From Capnocytophaga felis (GTDB lineage Bacteria; Bacteroidota; Bacteroidia; Flavobacteriales; Flavobacteriaceae), in NCBI RefSeq assembly GCF_009684755.1, contig NZ_BLBC01000004.1:1-64000 (forward strand): a stretch of 64,000 nucleotides of DNA, in the 5' to 3' direction. Shown here piece after piece: positions 26,530 to 36,253 of this stretch. Within the stretch, counting starts at the first letter, position 1. Every line of letters starts with the position of its first letter. Below the pieces are notes generated by a model that saw only the letters and a program-made list of their open reading frames with translations, was not told the origin of the DNA and searched no databases. The position numbers and the translations under genes are program-made.

Positions 26530-27546
26530 ATGTACAAACAACTTATCCAGCCCATTCTTTTTTCATTAGATCCCGAAAAAGCACATCACTTGACTTTCTC
26601 TTGGCTGAAATTCATTCATAAAATACCTGGAATTCCTGCAATTATTCGCTCCATATACCAAGTTGAACATCCTTCACTGGAACGAGAAGTTTTCGGGATT
26701 AAGTTTAAAAATCCTGTGGGATTGGCAGCAGGCTTGGACAAAGAAGCCAAATTATACGAAGAATTGTCAAATTTAGGATTTGGTTTCATTGAAATCGGGA
26801 CAATAACTCCCAAAGGACAACCAGGAAACCCTAAAAAAAGATTATTCCGACTTAAAGCTGATAAAGCTATTATCAATCGTATGGGCTTTAATAATCAAGG
26901 AGTTGAGGAAGCCATCAAGCGATTGAAAAAAAACAAAAATGTAATTATTGGCGGAAATATCGGAAAAAATAAAATCACTCCCAACGAAGAGGCTGTGAAC
27001 GATTACAGCATTTGCTTTGAAAAGCTATTCCCGTATGTAAACTATTTCGTGGTTAATGTTAGCTCGCCTAACACTCCTAATTTGAGAACTTTACAAGAAA
27101 AAGAACCTCTCACGCTTTTGCTCAACACTTTACAAAAATTAAATTCTCAGAAAGAAAAACCAAAACCTATTTTGTTAAAAATAGCTCCCGATTTGACTGA
27201 CGAGCAACTTCTTGATATTATTGATATTGTAAAAGAAACCAAAATAGCAGGTGTAATTGCCACAAACACAACAATTTCACGTGAATGCTTGCAATCACCT
27301 GATAGAAACGAAAACGGAGGACTAAGCGGAAAACCCTTAACCAAACGTTCTACCGAAGTTATTCGTTTTCTGAGTAAAAAAAGCGGAAAAGCTTTCCCCA
27401 TCATTGGAGTTGGAGGTATCCATTCAGTAGAAGATGCTCTTGAAAAATTGGAAGCAGGTGCATCGCTCATTCAGCTCTACACCGGATTTATTTATGAAGG
27501 TCCAAAACTTATCAAGGATATCAATAAAAAACTCATAAAAATTTAA
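26530..27546 (+). CDS. pyrD: Dihydroorotate dehydrogenase (quinone), class 2
   Basis: A 338-residue FMN enzyme that oxidises dihydroorotate to orotate with quinone in pyrimidine synthesis, attached to the inner membrane. The start at 26530 ([20 protein letters not shown]) gives the short helical membrane-binding N-terminus of class 2. Key parts: [39 protein letters not shown] with the catalytic Ser of class 2, and [20 protein letters not shown] for FMN phosphate binding. It is monocistronic and ends at a hairpin. Confidence 0.96.
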   Translation: MYKQLIQPILFSLDPEKAHHLTFSWLKFIHKIPGIPAIIRSIYQVEHPSLEREVFGIKFKNPVGLAAGLDKEAKLYEELSNLGFGFIEIGTITPKGQPGNPKKRLFRLKADKAIINRMGFNNQGVEEAIKRLKKNKNVIIGGNIGKNKITPNEEAVNDYSICFEKLFPYVNYFVVNVSSPNTPNLRTLQEKEPLTLLLNTLQKLNSQKEKPKPILLKIAPDLTDEQLLDIIDIVKETKIAGVIATNTTISRECLQSPDRNENGGLSGKPLTKRSTEVIRFLSKKSGKAFPIIGVGGIHSVEDALEKLEAGASLIQLYTGFIYEGPKLIKDINKKLIKI

Positions 27547-27574
27547 AATAATCTCGCTTAAAAAAAATTCAAAA

Positions 27575-27605
27575 ACTTTGGTAAGACTACAAAACTTGCC
27601 AAAGT
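27575..27605 (+). terminator. pyrD terminator
   Basis: actttggtaag pairs with cttgccaaagt (one G-U pair) and is followed by atttttatttc. Confidence 0.7.
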
Positions 27606-27656
27606 ATTTTTATTTCTTAGCTTTGCAACACTTTTTTCAATCTTTCAGTTACAAAA

Positions 27657-29531
27657 ATGAATTTATTATCCGTAGAAAATATATCGAAATCATTTGGGGA
27701 ACGTGTTTTGTTCCAAAATATTTCTTTTGGCATTAATAAAGACCAAAAAATTGCATTTGTTGCCAAAAATGGAACAGGGAAAACCACTCTTTTGAACATT
27801 ATTGCAGGCAAAGACCAGCCTGACAGCGGAAAAGTAGTGTCCAGAAATGGTATTCATATTGCTTTTTTATCTCAAAATCCCGAATTTAACGAAGATTTAA
27901 CCATCGAACAGACCATTTTTTCAGTTGAAAATCCTATTCTGAAAGTCATTCAAGAATATGAACACGCTTTACAAAACCCTGAAAACGAAACTGCTTACCA
28001 AAAAGCTTTTGAGAAAATGGAGTTGCACAATGCGTGGGATTTTGAAACACAGTACAAACAAATTCTTTCCCGATTAAAACTTGACAATCTGCAATTAAAA
28101 ATAAAAAATCTTTCGGGAGGACAAAAAAAACGATTGGCTCTGGCAAACGTTCTCATAAGTAAACCTGATTTATTGATTTTAGACGAGCCTACTAACCATC
28201 TTGATTTAGAGATGATTGAATGGTTAGAACAATTCTTTGCCAAAGAAAACATTACCTTATTTTTAGTTACACACGACCGTTACTTTTTAGAGAGAGTTTG
28301 TAATGAAATCATAGAGTTAGACAACGGTGAACTATTCTCTTATAAAGGAAATTATTCGTATTTTTTGGAAAAGAAAGAACAACGATTAGCACAAGAACAA
28401 GCAAGCGTAGAAAAAGCCAAAAACTTATATGTTAAGGAATTAGACTGGATGAGACGCCAACCCAAAGCCCGAACTACCAAATCAAAATCTCGCATTGATG
28501 ATTTCTATATAATTAAAGAACAGGCTCATAAACGCAGAAAGGAACACACAGTTCAGTTGGAAATTAATATGGAGCGTTTGGGAAGCAAAATTGTGGAATT
28601 TCATAATGTGAGTAAAAAGTTTGATGAACTTTTGATTCTCAACAAGTTTGATTACAATTTTATCCGTGGTGAACGGATTGGCATTATTGGCAAAAATGGC
28701 ACAGGAAAGTCCACTTTTTTGAATCTTTTAACCCAAAAAGTACAGCCTGATAGCGGAAAAATCATTATTGGCGATACAATAAAGTTCGGATATTACACAC
28801 AAGCCGGCATAGAAGTCAAAGAAGGACAGAAAGTTATCGAAGTAATTCAAAAATATGGTGAATATATTCCTTTACTTAAAGGAAGAACGCTTTCTGCAGC
28901 TCAATTATTGGAACGTTTTTTATTCGACCGCAAAAAACAATATGATTATGTTGAAAAACTCAGCGGAGGCGAGCTAAAAAGGTTGTATTTGTGTACAATT
29001 TTGATTCAGAATCCGAATTTTTTGATTTTGGACGAGCCTACTAATGATTTGGACATCGTAACGCTGAATGTTTTAGAAAATTTCTTGTTGGATTACCCGG
29101 GTTGCCTTGTGGTAGTTTCCCACGACCGTTATTTTATGGATAAAATCGTTGACCATTTGTTCGTTTTTCGAGGAAATGCCGTAATTGAAGATTTTCCCGG
29201 AAATTATACGGATTTCCGTGTGTATGAGGAAAGTACACCGCCTGCGGAAGAAACCACAGAAAAAAAAGAAACCGTTAAAAATACGTGGCGAAAAGATGGT
29301 TTGAAAGGACTTTCTTTCAACGAACAGAAAGAATTTAATCGTTTAGAAAAGGAAATTCCTTCTTTGGAAGAGAAAAAATCGAAGATTGAGGAATTATTTT
29401 CAAATGAAAACCTTTCAAATGATGAAATTCATCAAAAATCAGCTGAATTAGAACAAATAATCAACGAATTAAATCAAAAAACGGAACGTTGGTTTGAACT
29501 TTCGATAAAAATGGAGGAAAATGGAGATTAA
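27657..29531 (+). CDS. ABC-F family ATPase (Uup-like)
   Basis: A 624-residue protein of two fused ATPase domains without membrane parts. Domain 1: Walker A KNGTGKTTLL, signature LSGGQKKRLALA, Walker B LILDEPTNHLDLEM. Domain 2: GKNGTGKSTFL, LSGGELKRLYL, LILDEPTNDLDIVT. The interdomain linker (about 240-300) carries the WMRRQPKARTTKSKSRIDDF stretch, and the last 65 residues form a coiled coil, as in Uup. ABC-F proteins act on ribosomes; Uup is linked to ribosome rescue and DNA junctions. No sign of an antibiotic-resistance subtype. It overlaps the next gene by 11 bp. Confidence 0.94.
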   Translation: MNLLSVENISKSFGERVLFQNISFGINKDQKIAFVAKNGTGKTTLLNIIAGKDQPDSGKVVSRNGIHIAFLSQNPEFNEDLTIEQTIFSVENPILKVIQEYEHALQNPENETAYQKAFEKMELHNAWDFETQYKQILSRLKLDNLQLKIKNLSGGQKKRLALANVLISKPDLLILDEPTNHLDLEMIEWLEQFFAKENITLFLVTHDRYFLERVCNEIIELDNGELFSYKGNYSYFLEKKEQRLAQEQASVEKAKNLYVKELDWMRRQPKARTTKSKSRIDDFYIIKEQAHKRRKEHTVQLEINMERLGSKIVEFHNVSKKFDELLILNKFDYNFIRGERIGIIGKNGTGKSTFLNLLTQKVQPDSGKIIIGDTIKFGYYTQAGIEVKEGQKVIEVIQKYGEYIPLLKGRTLSAAQLLERFLFDRKKQYDYVEKLSGGELKRLYLCTILIQNPNFLILDEPTNDLDIVTLNVLENFLLDYPGCLVVVSHDRYFMDKIVDHLFVFRGNAVIEDFPGNYTDFRVYEESTPPAEETTEKKETVKNTWRKDGLKGLSFNEQKEFNRLEKEIPSLEEKKSKIEELFSNENLSNDEIHQKSAELEQIINELNQKTERWFELSIKMEENGD

Positions 29532-30003
29532 TACAATACAAAAACTTGCAAAAGAGAAGAAAGATGAAAATCAACGCTTCTTTACCAAACTAAAAAAGAA
29601 ACCTCCGAAAAATCTTGATTATACGGTACAGGAAATTCACAATGAAATTACGGAAGAAACTAATTGTTTAAGCTGTGCAAATTGTTGTAAAACTACCGGA
29701 CCTCTACTTACAAACATTGATATTGAACGTATTTCCAAACACTTACGGATAAAGCCCTCGGATTTTATCACCAAATATTTAAAAATTGACGAGGAAAATG
29801 ATTATATTTTTCAGTTGATGCCCTGCCCTTTTTTGGCTTCGGATAATTATTGTTTAATCTACGACGTTCGCCCAAAAGCTTGTCGCGAATATCCGCATAC
29901 TGACCGAAAAAAAATCTATCAAATTGCAAATTTAACTATAAAAAATACCGAAATTTGCCCTATAGCCTACAAAGTTGTAGAAAAAATGAAAGAAAAACTA
30001 TGA
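29521..30003 (+). CDS. YkgJ-family cysteine-cluster protein
   Basis: A 160-residue protein with the Fe/Zn-binding cysteine pattern of the YkgJ/CxxCxxCC family: CLSCANCCKTTGPLL, then MPCPFLASDNYCLIYD and RPKACREYP. It probably holds a metal or iron-sulfur cluster; the function is unknown. The start overlaps the ABC-F stop by 11 bp, and its stop overlaps the xerD start (ATGA), so the three genes are one operon. Confidence 0.92.
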   Translation: MEINTIQKLAKEKKDENQRFFTKLKKKPPKNLDYTVQEIHNEITEETNCLSCANCCKTTGPLLTNIDIERISKHLRIKPSDFITKYLKIDEENDYIFQLMPCPFLASDNYCLIYDVRPKACREYPHTDRKKIYQIANLTIKNTEICPIAYKVVEKMKEKL

Positions 30004-30911
30004 ATTGGCACACTATTTTAGTTGAATATAAGCACTTTTTGCGTCTTCAACGAGGAATGTCAAAGAATTCCGTTGTTTCTTATGGTTTGGATATTGAAAA
30101 ACTCATATCTTATCTCGAAAAATATGAAATCAACGAAAATCCAAGTACTATTTCTACGGATACGTTACGTCAGTTTATCTACGATGCATCAAAAGAACTA
30201 AACACACGTTCGCAAGCACGTCTTATTTCAGCTTTGAAAAGTTTTTTCAAATTTATGACTTCAGAAAAAGGCAGAGAAGACTTCCCGATGAACCTAATTG
30301 AAAGTCCAAAAATCGGGTTAAAACTTCCCGATACACTTTCTTTAGAAGAAATTGATAAATTATTGATTTCAATAGACTTAAGCACAGAGGAAGGACACAG
30401 AAACAGAGCAATTATTGAAACTCTTTACGGTTGTGGATTACGTGTATCGGAACTCATATCGCTGCGATTATCAGATTTATTTTTTGAGGAAGATTTTATT
30501 CGAGTAATTGGAAAAGGTAACAAACAACGCCTTATTCCTATAGGAAATTTCACACAAAGACAAATTGAAAATTACATTAATCATCAACGAAAAAAACTGA
30601 AATTAGCTAAAGGACACGAAGATTTTGTTTTCCTAAATAGAAGAGGCAAGCAATTAACAAGGGCAATGATTTTCACTATTGTCAGGCAAGTTGCCGAAAA
30701 CATAGGATTGAAGAAAAAGATAAGTCCGCATACATTTCGCCACTCATTTGCAACACATTTGCTTGAAAACGGAGCGAATTTGAGAGCTATTCAAACAATG
30801 TTAGGACACGAAAGTATCACAACAACAGAGATTTATGTTCACGTAGAAAATTCACACTTAAGAGAGATACTAACAAGCTTTCACCCTCGTCAAAATATGA
30901 AAAGCCCATAA
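30000..30911 (+). CDS. xerD: Site-specific tyrosine recombinase XerD-like
   Basis: A 303-residue recombinase of normal Xer length. The N-terminal SAM-like core-binding domain spans 1-90. The catalytic domain has YGCGLRVSELISL (Arg I), VIGKGNKQRLIPI (Lys), SPHTFRHSFATHLLENG (H-x-x-R) and MLGHESITTTEIYVHV (His, Tyr). The start at 30000 overlaps the previous stop by ATGA. A single Xer is common in Bacteroidota, where it resolves chromosome dimers at dif. Context is a housekeeping operon, so it is not a mobile-element integrase. Confidence 0.93.
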   Translation: MNWHTILVEYKHFLRLQRGMSKNSVVSYGLDIEKLISYLEKYEINENPSTISTDTLRQFIYDASKELNTRSQARLISALKSFFKFMTSEKGREDFPMNLIESPKIGLKLPDTLSLEEIDKLLISIDLSTEEGHRNRAIIETLYGCGLRVSELISLRLSDLFFEEDFIRVIGKGNKQRLIPIGNFTQRQIENYINHQRKKLKLAKGHEDFVFLNRRGKQLTRAMIFTIVRQVAENIGLKKKISPHTFRHSFATHLLENGANLRAIQTMLGHESITTTEIYVHVENSHLREILTSFHPRQNMKSP

Positions 30912-30944
30912 GAGAGAAATTTTTTGAAAAAATTCTCTCTTATG
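30907..30944 (+). terminator. xerD terminator
   Basis: A long hairpin (cataagagagaa with ttctctcttatg and A/T pairs inside), followed by gtaatttttt. It overlaps the xerD stop codon by a few bases. Confidence 0.85.
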
Positions 30945-30975
30945 GTAATTTTTTAAAAACGAGTGTAAAGAATTT

Positions 30976-31344
30976 CTACTTTATATCTTCAAAATCAAAA
31001 TTTGTAAAGGAGCCACCAACTCCCACTTGTTCTTGATAAAAGGTTTTCTTAAAATCTTTCTGGTGACGTTCTGAGATAACCTCTTCTCCCTTCTCTTCAA
31101 AAACGTAGTTAGTCATTTCATTCAAAATTTCCTTAAACAACTCAAAATCTTCTTTATACAAATAAATTTTGTGCTTCTTGTAGTGGAATGACCCATCCTC
31201 GTGAGTGAATTTCTTACTTTCTGTTATTGTGAGATAGTAATCCCTTGCACGTGTGGCTCTTACATCGAAAAAATAAGTCCTTCTACCGGCTCTCAAAACT
31301 TTTGAGAAAATTTCTTCATTGTCCAAAAATTCTTTCTCTTCCAT
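30976..31344 (-). CDS. PUR-alpha-like DUF3276 nucleic-acid-binding protein
   Basis: A 122-residue single-domain protein. The PUR repeat shows as IFSKVLRAGRRTYFFDVRAT and DYYLTITESKKF, then KHKIYLYKEDFELFKEILNE. Bacterial PUR-alpha homologues bind RNA or single-stranded DNA as dimers. DUF3276 is nearly universal in Bacteroidota. It converges with xerD, and the hairpin at 30907-30944 may serve both. The DNA before it shows no other gene. Confidence 0.92.
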   Translation of the reverse strand: MEEKEFLDNEEIFSKVLRAGRRTYFFDVRATRARDYYLTITESKKFTHEDGSFHYKKHKIYLYKEDFELFKEILNEMTNYVFEEKGEEVISERHQKDFKKTFYQEQVGVGGSFTNFDFEDIK

Positions 31345-31681
31345 AAACCTTAGTTTTTATTAGTCTTTATATGTTAACATTGTTGGGACAAAAGTCTAAA
31401 AAAAATATCGTTCATACAACTCTTTAAAAACTTTTTTGTATTTTTTAAGAATCTTTATATCATCCCACACATAAACATCTCCCCCTTTTTGACCAAGATA
31501 TTTCTGTTAAAACGACTAATATTCCCCAACTTTTCTGGATTAATTCTTAAAAATGATCTTTTTCTAACCAATCATTTCTTTTCTTAAAATTTAACTTTTT
31601 TACAATCTAATTTTTTTATTAATTTTCTTTTTTATCAGGAGGATAACAAATAATCAAAAAAAACAATCAACCTAAAATCAA
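31345..31681. other. Gene-free spacer between DUF3276 and recQ
   Basis: 337 bp of very AT-rich DNA with many homopolymer runs and no open frame of note. It must hold the promoter of the DUF3276 gene and the recQ 3' end on the minus strand, but I see no clean -7 box or terminator hairpin. Confidence 0.6.
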
Positions 31682-33871
31682 TTAGTTAGCCACTTCACTA
31701 ATGAATTTAATACGATACATACGAAGCTCATCATCTTCATAATCTCCATCAAATTCCTTGGAAGCTACTGAAATTTTATCTGTTTCGGCTTCCATAAAAT
31801 AGTCGTGAAGCTCTTCTTGCTGTTCCTCATCAAAAATTTCGTCAATATAGTAACTGATATCCAGCCTTGTACCGCTGTAAACAATCTGTTCCAATTCCTT
31901 CAAAAACTCATCCATTTCCAGACCTTTTGCTTTAGCAATATCCGGTAAAGGTAACTTTCTGTCTATGTTCTGAATGATATACAATTTCAAAGAGGAATTA
32001 GAACCTGTGGTTTTTACTATCAAATCTTCGGCACGGAGAATATCATTTTCTTCTACATATTTGCCAATTAATTCAATAAATTCACTTCCATATTTTTTAG
32101 CTTTTCCTTCTCCAACTCCGTGAACATTAGTAAGTTCGGATATTGTAATTGGATATTTCAGAGCCATATCTTCCAACGAAGGGTCTTGAAAAACAACAAA
32201 CGGCGGAACTCCTTTTTTCTTTGCAACCTTTTTGCGTAAATCTTTCAACATTCCTAAAAGGACTTCATCGGCAACACCACCTCCCGAAGTATTTACATCT
32301 TCGGCATCTTCTTCATAAACGTGGTCTTCAGTCATCATAAAAGATGTAGCATTTTCGAGAAAATTTCGTCCTTTATCTGTTATAAACATCACTCCATAAG
32401 TTTCTATATCCTTACGAATCAACCCACTAACCATAACTTGACGAAGTAATGCCATCCAATATAAGTCATCTTTATCTTTACCAATACCAAAAAAAGGCTG
32501 CTCATCAATTTTATGTGATTTTATCAATGCTGTTACCTTTCCTACCAGCGTATTTACGATTTCCTTGGCTTTGAATTTCTGTTTGGTTGATAGTATGACA
32601 TTCAATAACTTAACTACATCATCCTTAGCTTCTTTCTTAACCTTTGGATGCCGTACATTGTCATCCATATCAGCTCCTTCTCCATTTACTTCATCAAACT
32701 CTTCTCCAAAATAATGCAGAATAAACTTACGGCGAGAACTTGAAGTTTCGGCATAGGCAACGATATCTTGCAACAAAGCCTGACCAATTTCTTGTTCGGC
32801 AATGGGTTTACCTACCATAAACTTTTCCAATTTTTCGACGTCTTTATAGGAATAGAATGCCAGACAGTGTCCTTCACCTCCATCACGCCCTGCACGTCCG
32901 GTTTCTTGATAATAACTTTCAATACTTTTCGGAATGTCGTGGTGAATTACAAAACGCACATCGGGCTTGTCAATTCCCATACCAAAGGCAATGGTAGCAA
33001 CAACCACATCAACTTCTTCCATTAGGAACATATCCTGATGCTTAGCCCGAGTTTTAGCGTCCAATCCTGCGTGATACGGAACTGCCGTTATTCCATTAAC
33101 TTGCAATGTTTGAGCAAGTTCTTCTACCTTTTTTCGACTTAAACAATAAATAATCCCTGATTTCTTGCTATTTTGTTTTACAAAGCGGATAATATCTGCA
33201 TCTACATTTTTTGTTTTCGGACGTACCTCATAATATAAATTAGGACGGTTAAATGAAGATTTAAAAACATTAGCATCGGACATACCCAAGTTTTTCAGAA
33301 TATCTTCCTGAACTTTTGGCGTAGCTGTAGCAGTCAATGCCACTATGGGAATATCCTCTCCCAATCGGTCTATAATAGTTCGTATATTGCGGTATTCCGG
33401 ACGGAAATCGTGCCCCCATTCCGAGATGCAATGTGCCTCATCTACAGCCACAAATGATATAGGAATTGTTTTCAAAAAATTAGCGTACTCATCTTTTATT
33501 AAAGATTCGGGTGCTACATATAATAGTTTTGTTTTTTTATTACTGATATCATCCATCACCTCACGAATCTCGCTTTTGGTAAGTGATGAATTTAAAACAT
33601 GTGCAACGCTATCTGTTGATGAAATCCCACGCATTGCATCTACTTGATTTTTCATCAGTGCAATTAACGGAGATATTACAATAGCCGTACCTTCCAACAC
33701 CAACGCAGGAAGTTGATAACATAACGATTTTCCTCCTCCTGTTGGCATAATAACAAACGTATCCTTTCCGTCAATAACGCTTTGTATAATTTCCTGCTGA
33801 TGCCCCTTAAAGCTGTCAAAACCGAAGTAATGCTTCAAAGCACTTTGTAAATCATTTTTAGCCGTTTCCAT
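31682..33871 (-). CDS. recQ: ATP-dependent DNA helicase RecQ
   Basis: A 729-residue 3'-5' helicase for repair and recombination. The helicase core has Walker A MPTGGGKSLCYQLPAL (about 42-57), the DEAH box in VDEAHCISEWGHDFRPEYR (RecQ aromatic loop), VALTATATPKVQ, and YQETGRAGRDGGEGHCLAFY (motif VI). The RQC winged-helix region spans about 400-520, with few of the usual zinc cysteines visible. An HRDC domain (VFQDPSLEDMALKYPITISE, VHGVGEGKAKKYG) follows near 570-640, and an acidic tail of about 80 residues ends the protein. Divergent from kpsF with an ~87-bp shared promoter region. Confidence 0.96.
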   Translation of the reverse strand: METAKNDLQSALKHYFGFDSFKGHQQEIIQSVIDGKDTFVIMPTGGGKSLCYQLPALVLEGTAIVISPLIALMKNQVDAMRGISSTDSVAHVLNSSLTKSEIREVMDDISNKKTKLLYVAPESLIKDEYANFLKTIPISFVAVDEAHCISEWGHDFRPEYRNIRTIIDRLGEDIPIVALTATATPKVQEDILKNLGMSDANVFKSSFNRPNLYYEVRPKTKNVDADIIRFVKQNSKKSGIIYCLSRKKVEELAQTLQVNGITAVPYHAGLDAKTRAKHQDMFLMEEVDVVVATIAFGMGIDKPDVRFVIHHDIPKSIESYYQETGRAGRDGGEGHCLAFYSYKDVEKLEKFMVGKPIAEQEIGQALLQDIVAYAETSSSRRKFILHYFGEEFDEVNGEGADMDDNVRHPKVKKEAKDDVVKLLNVILSTKQKFKAKEIVNTLVGKVTALIKSHKIDEQPFFGIGKDKDDLYWMALLRQVMVSGLIRKDIETYGVMFITDKGRNFLENATSFMMTEDHVYEEDAEDVNTSGGGVADEVLLGMLKDLRKKVAKKKGVPPFVVFQDPSLEDMALKYPITISELTNVHGVGEGKAKKYGSEFIELIGKYVEENDILRAEDLIVKTTGSNSSLKLYIIQNIDRKLPLPDIAKAKGLEMDEFLKELEQIVYSGTRLDISYYIDEIFDEEQQEELHDYFMEAETDKISVASKEFDGDYEDDELRMYRIKFISEVAN

Positions 33872-33958
33872 CTAAATTATATCTATATTTTATCTAACTT
33901 TGCGAACATAAAAGTACAACATTTTTTTTAATTGACAATAAAAAAAGTAAAAAAATTA

Positions 33959-34921
33959 ATGAAAACTAAAAAAATCATAGAAATCGCAAGAAAAACAATT
34001 GAAGAAGAAGCTAAAGCAATATCAAATTTAGCTGATTTTATAGATGATAATTTTATAAAATCTGTTAATTGCATACTAAATTCAAAAGGAAGAGTAGTTA
34101 TTACCGGAATTGGGAAAAGTGCCATTATTGCCAGTAAAATTGTAGCGACAATGAACTCAACAGGCACTCCCGCCATTTTTATGCACGCTGCTGATGCCAT
34201 TCACGGAGACTTGGGTATCATTCAAGAGGACGATATCGTAATCTGTATTTCAAAAAGCGGAAACACTCCTGAAATAAAAGTACTCGTTCCTTTATTAAAA
34301 AGAGGCAATAATAAGCTGATTGCCATTACATCAAACAAAAATTCAGTGTTAGGACAACAAGCGGATTGCGTACTGTATGCTCACGTTGAAAAAGAAGCCT
34401 GCCCGAATAATTTAGCACCGACCACAAGCACCACCGCTCAGTTAGTTTTAGGAGATGCTTTGGCGATATGCCTACTGGAAATGAAGCAATTTGGCAGTAG
34501 TGATTTTGCAAAATATCACCCCGGAGGAGCTTTGGGCAAGCGTTTATATTTAAAAGTATCGGATATTGTGGCAAATAACCAAAAACCACAAGTTTCGCCT
34601 GAAACAGACATCAAAAAAGTAATTGTGGAAATTTCGGAAAAAATGCTTGGAGCTACCGCCGTAATTGACGGACAAAATATTATTGGCGTTGTAACGGACG
34701 GAGATATCCGAAGAATGTTGAGCAAAACCGATACAATAACAGGACTCACAGCAAAAGACGTTATGACTGCAAATCCCAAAACCATTGATTCAAACACCTT
34801 TGCCATTGACGCTCTTGACGTTATGGAAACAAACAAAATCACTCAATTATTGGTAACCGAAAATAACACATATATAGGTGTGGTTCATCTACATAATTTG
34901 GTACAAGAAGGTTTGATTTAA
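33959..34921 (+). CDS. kdsD: Arabinose-5-phosphate isomerase, KpsF/KdsD type
   Basis: A 320-residue SIS-CBS enzyme that turns ribulose 5-phosphate into arabinose 5-phosphate for Kdo synthesis in LPS. The SIS domain (about 30-190) has RVVITGIGKSAIIASKIVAT and CISKSGNTPEI; the active-site histidine lies in DAIHGDLG and the late HPGGALGK. Two CBS domains fill the rest (KVSDIVANNQKPQVSPETDI, then DVMTANPKTIDSNTFAIDAL). The ATG at 33959 fits the family start; a TTG at 33932 would add nine residues. Confidence 0.94.
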   Translation: MKTKKIIEIARKTIEEEAKAISNLADFIDDNFIKSVNCILNSKGRVVITGIGKSAIIASKIVATMNSTGTPAIFMHAADAIHGDLGIIQEDDIVICISKSGNTPEIKVLVPLLKRGNNKLIAITSNKNSVLGQQADCVLYAHVEKEACPNNLAPTTSTTAQLVLGDALAICLLEMKQFGSSDFAKYHPGGALGKRLYLKVSDIVANNQKPQVSPETDIKKVIVEISEKMLGATAVIDGQNIIGVVTDGDIRRMLSKTDTITGLTAKDVMTANPKTIDSNTFAIDALDVMETNKITQLLVTENNTYIGVVHLHNLVQEGLI

Positions 34922-34930
34922 TTTCCCCAG

Positions 34931-34970
34931 AAAATCCCATATAATTCATCAATTTATTGTATGGGATTTT
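34931..34970. terminator. Bidirectional terminator between kdsD and the WYL gene
   Basis: aaaatcccata pairs with tatgggatttt across an 18-nt loop and is followed by a T run on the plus strand and A/T-rich DNA on the minus strand. Confidence 0.8.
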
Positions 34971-34979
34971 TTTACAAAA

Positions 34980-35990
34980 TTATTGATTTTGAGAAGAATA
35001 ATTTTCAACTGCTTTTTTCAAAATAGAAAGTATTTTTCGGCGAAATCTACGAGGACTAATTACTTCTATTGAATTTCCAAATCCTAAAAACAAACGTTCT
35101 AATTCAAAATTATGACGGACGTTAATTTTAAAAATCGTTCCGTTCTCCTTTTCCTCTACAATAACTTGTGAATGATGAAAAGGTTTGGTTTTCACGTAAT
35201 TTGCATTAATTCTATCTACAAAAAATATAATTTCCTCTATAGGATTTCCTTCCGAAACGGTTACTCCCACAACATCTTTGAAATATTCATCAGCATTTAT
35301 ATTTCTGTTAATATATGGAATATCAATCACTTTCAAATCTTCTATTCGGTCTAAAGCCAATGTAAGCAACGTTGTTTTATGATAGCACACTACAAACCAA
35401 CGATTGTTAAATTCTTTCAGAAATTGTGGATGTACCTCTAAAACATTAACTTCCCGAGCTTTAAAAGACTTATAATGAATTTCTAACGCTTTTTTCTGTT
35501 GTATGGCTTTATAAATAGGGTCGATATATTCCAATCCTCGTAAAAATTCGTTTTTATCCAAATGAATTATTGTGGAATTTTGGCTATCTTTCCCAAAAAC
35601 AGAATCTTCCAAACGATGAATAATTCCGTTCATATCTTTGAAAAAAGAAAAATCTTTGAATTCTTTTAACAATTGTATGGCATCTCCCATCAATTTTACA
35701 TCATTCTGTGATATTGGTGTATTTTTAATACTATAATTCGGGTCAGAATATCTATAATATTTATTTTCAAACACTTCAATCGGGGCGTTATATCCCATTT
35801 TATCGCTTCTCATATTTTGAATATCCAACTGAACGGTGCGTTTGCTCACCATATCATCTTTGCCTTCATACTCGTAAAGAGCCTCTGAACAAGCATCAAT
35901 CAAATCCTCCAAAGTCCAGCGTCTTCCGGTATTTCGCAAACACTCATCAATGGTTTTGTATCGGATAAGTGCATTTTTATTGGTAGCCAT
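34980..35990 (-). CDS. WYL-domain transcriptional regulator
   Basis: A 336-residue regulator. The N-terminal winged helix (IRYKTIDECLRNTGRRWTLE, then VSKRTVQLDIQNMRS) binds DNA. The WYL domain lies at about 140-225 (IQQKKALEIHYKSF, then HPQFLKEFNNRWFVVCYH and LALDRIEDLKVID), followed by the WCX extension. WYL proteins sense nucleic acids or nucleotide ligands and regulate defence or repair genes in several bacteria. This copy is in a core region, alone, and its target is not evident. Confidence 0.92.
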   Translation of the reverse strand: MATNKNALIRYKTIDECLRNTGRRWTLEDLIDACSEALYEYEGKDDMVSKRTVQLDIQNMRSDKMGYNAPIEVFENKYYRYSDPNYSIKNTPISQNDVKLMGDAIQLLKEFKDFSFFKDMNGIIHRLEDSVFGKDSQNSTIIHLDKNEFLRGLEYIDPIYKAIQQKKALEIHYKSFKAREVNVLEVHPQFLKEFNNRWFVVCYHKTTLLTLALDRIEDLKVIDIPYINRNINADEYFKDVVGVTVSEGNPIEEIIFFVDRINANYVKTKPFHHSQVIVEEKENGTIFKINVRHNFELERLFLGFGNSIEVISPRRFRRKILSILKKAVENYSSQNQ

Positions 35991-36253
35991 AATTCATTGA
36001 TTTTAAGATACAAAAAATATTTTTCATCATTTCTGAAACTTAAAAAAATTTATAAAAATATTTTGACCGATTCAGAAAAATCACTTTACTTCTCTTTCAC
36101 AAAGAACGTAAAAAGCATATAAATACACAAATTGATTCCAAAAATTTTTCAGTGATAAATACAATCTAAAAACCTTTTATTACCAAAAATATTTGTATAA
36201 TATCTATTTTTTTTTGACCTTTGTCGTATTTCAATTTAATTTACTTAGGTATT

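Noticed and set aside
30000-30911. Mobile-element integrase
   Set aside because: Normal Xer length, housekeeping operon and ATGA overlap with its neighbour point to the chromosomal XerD-type recombinase.
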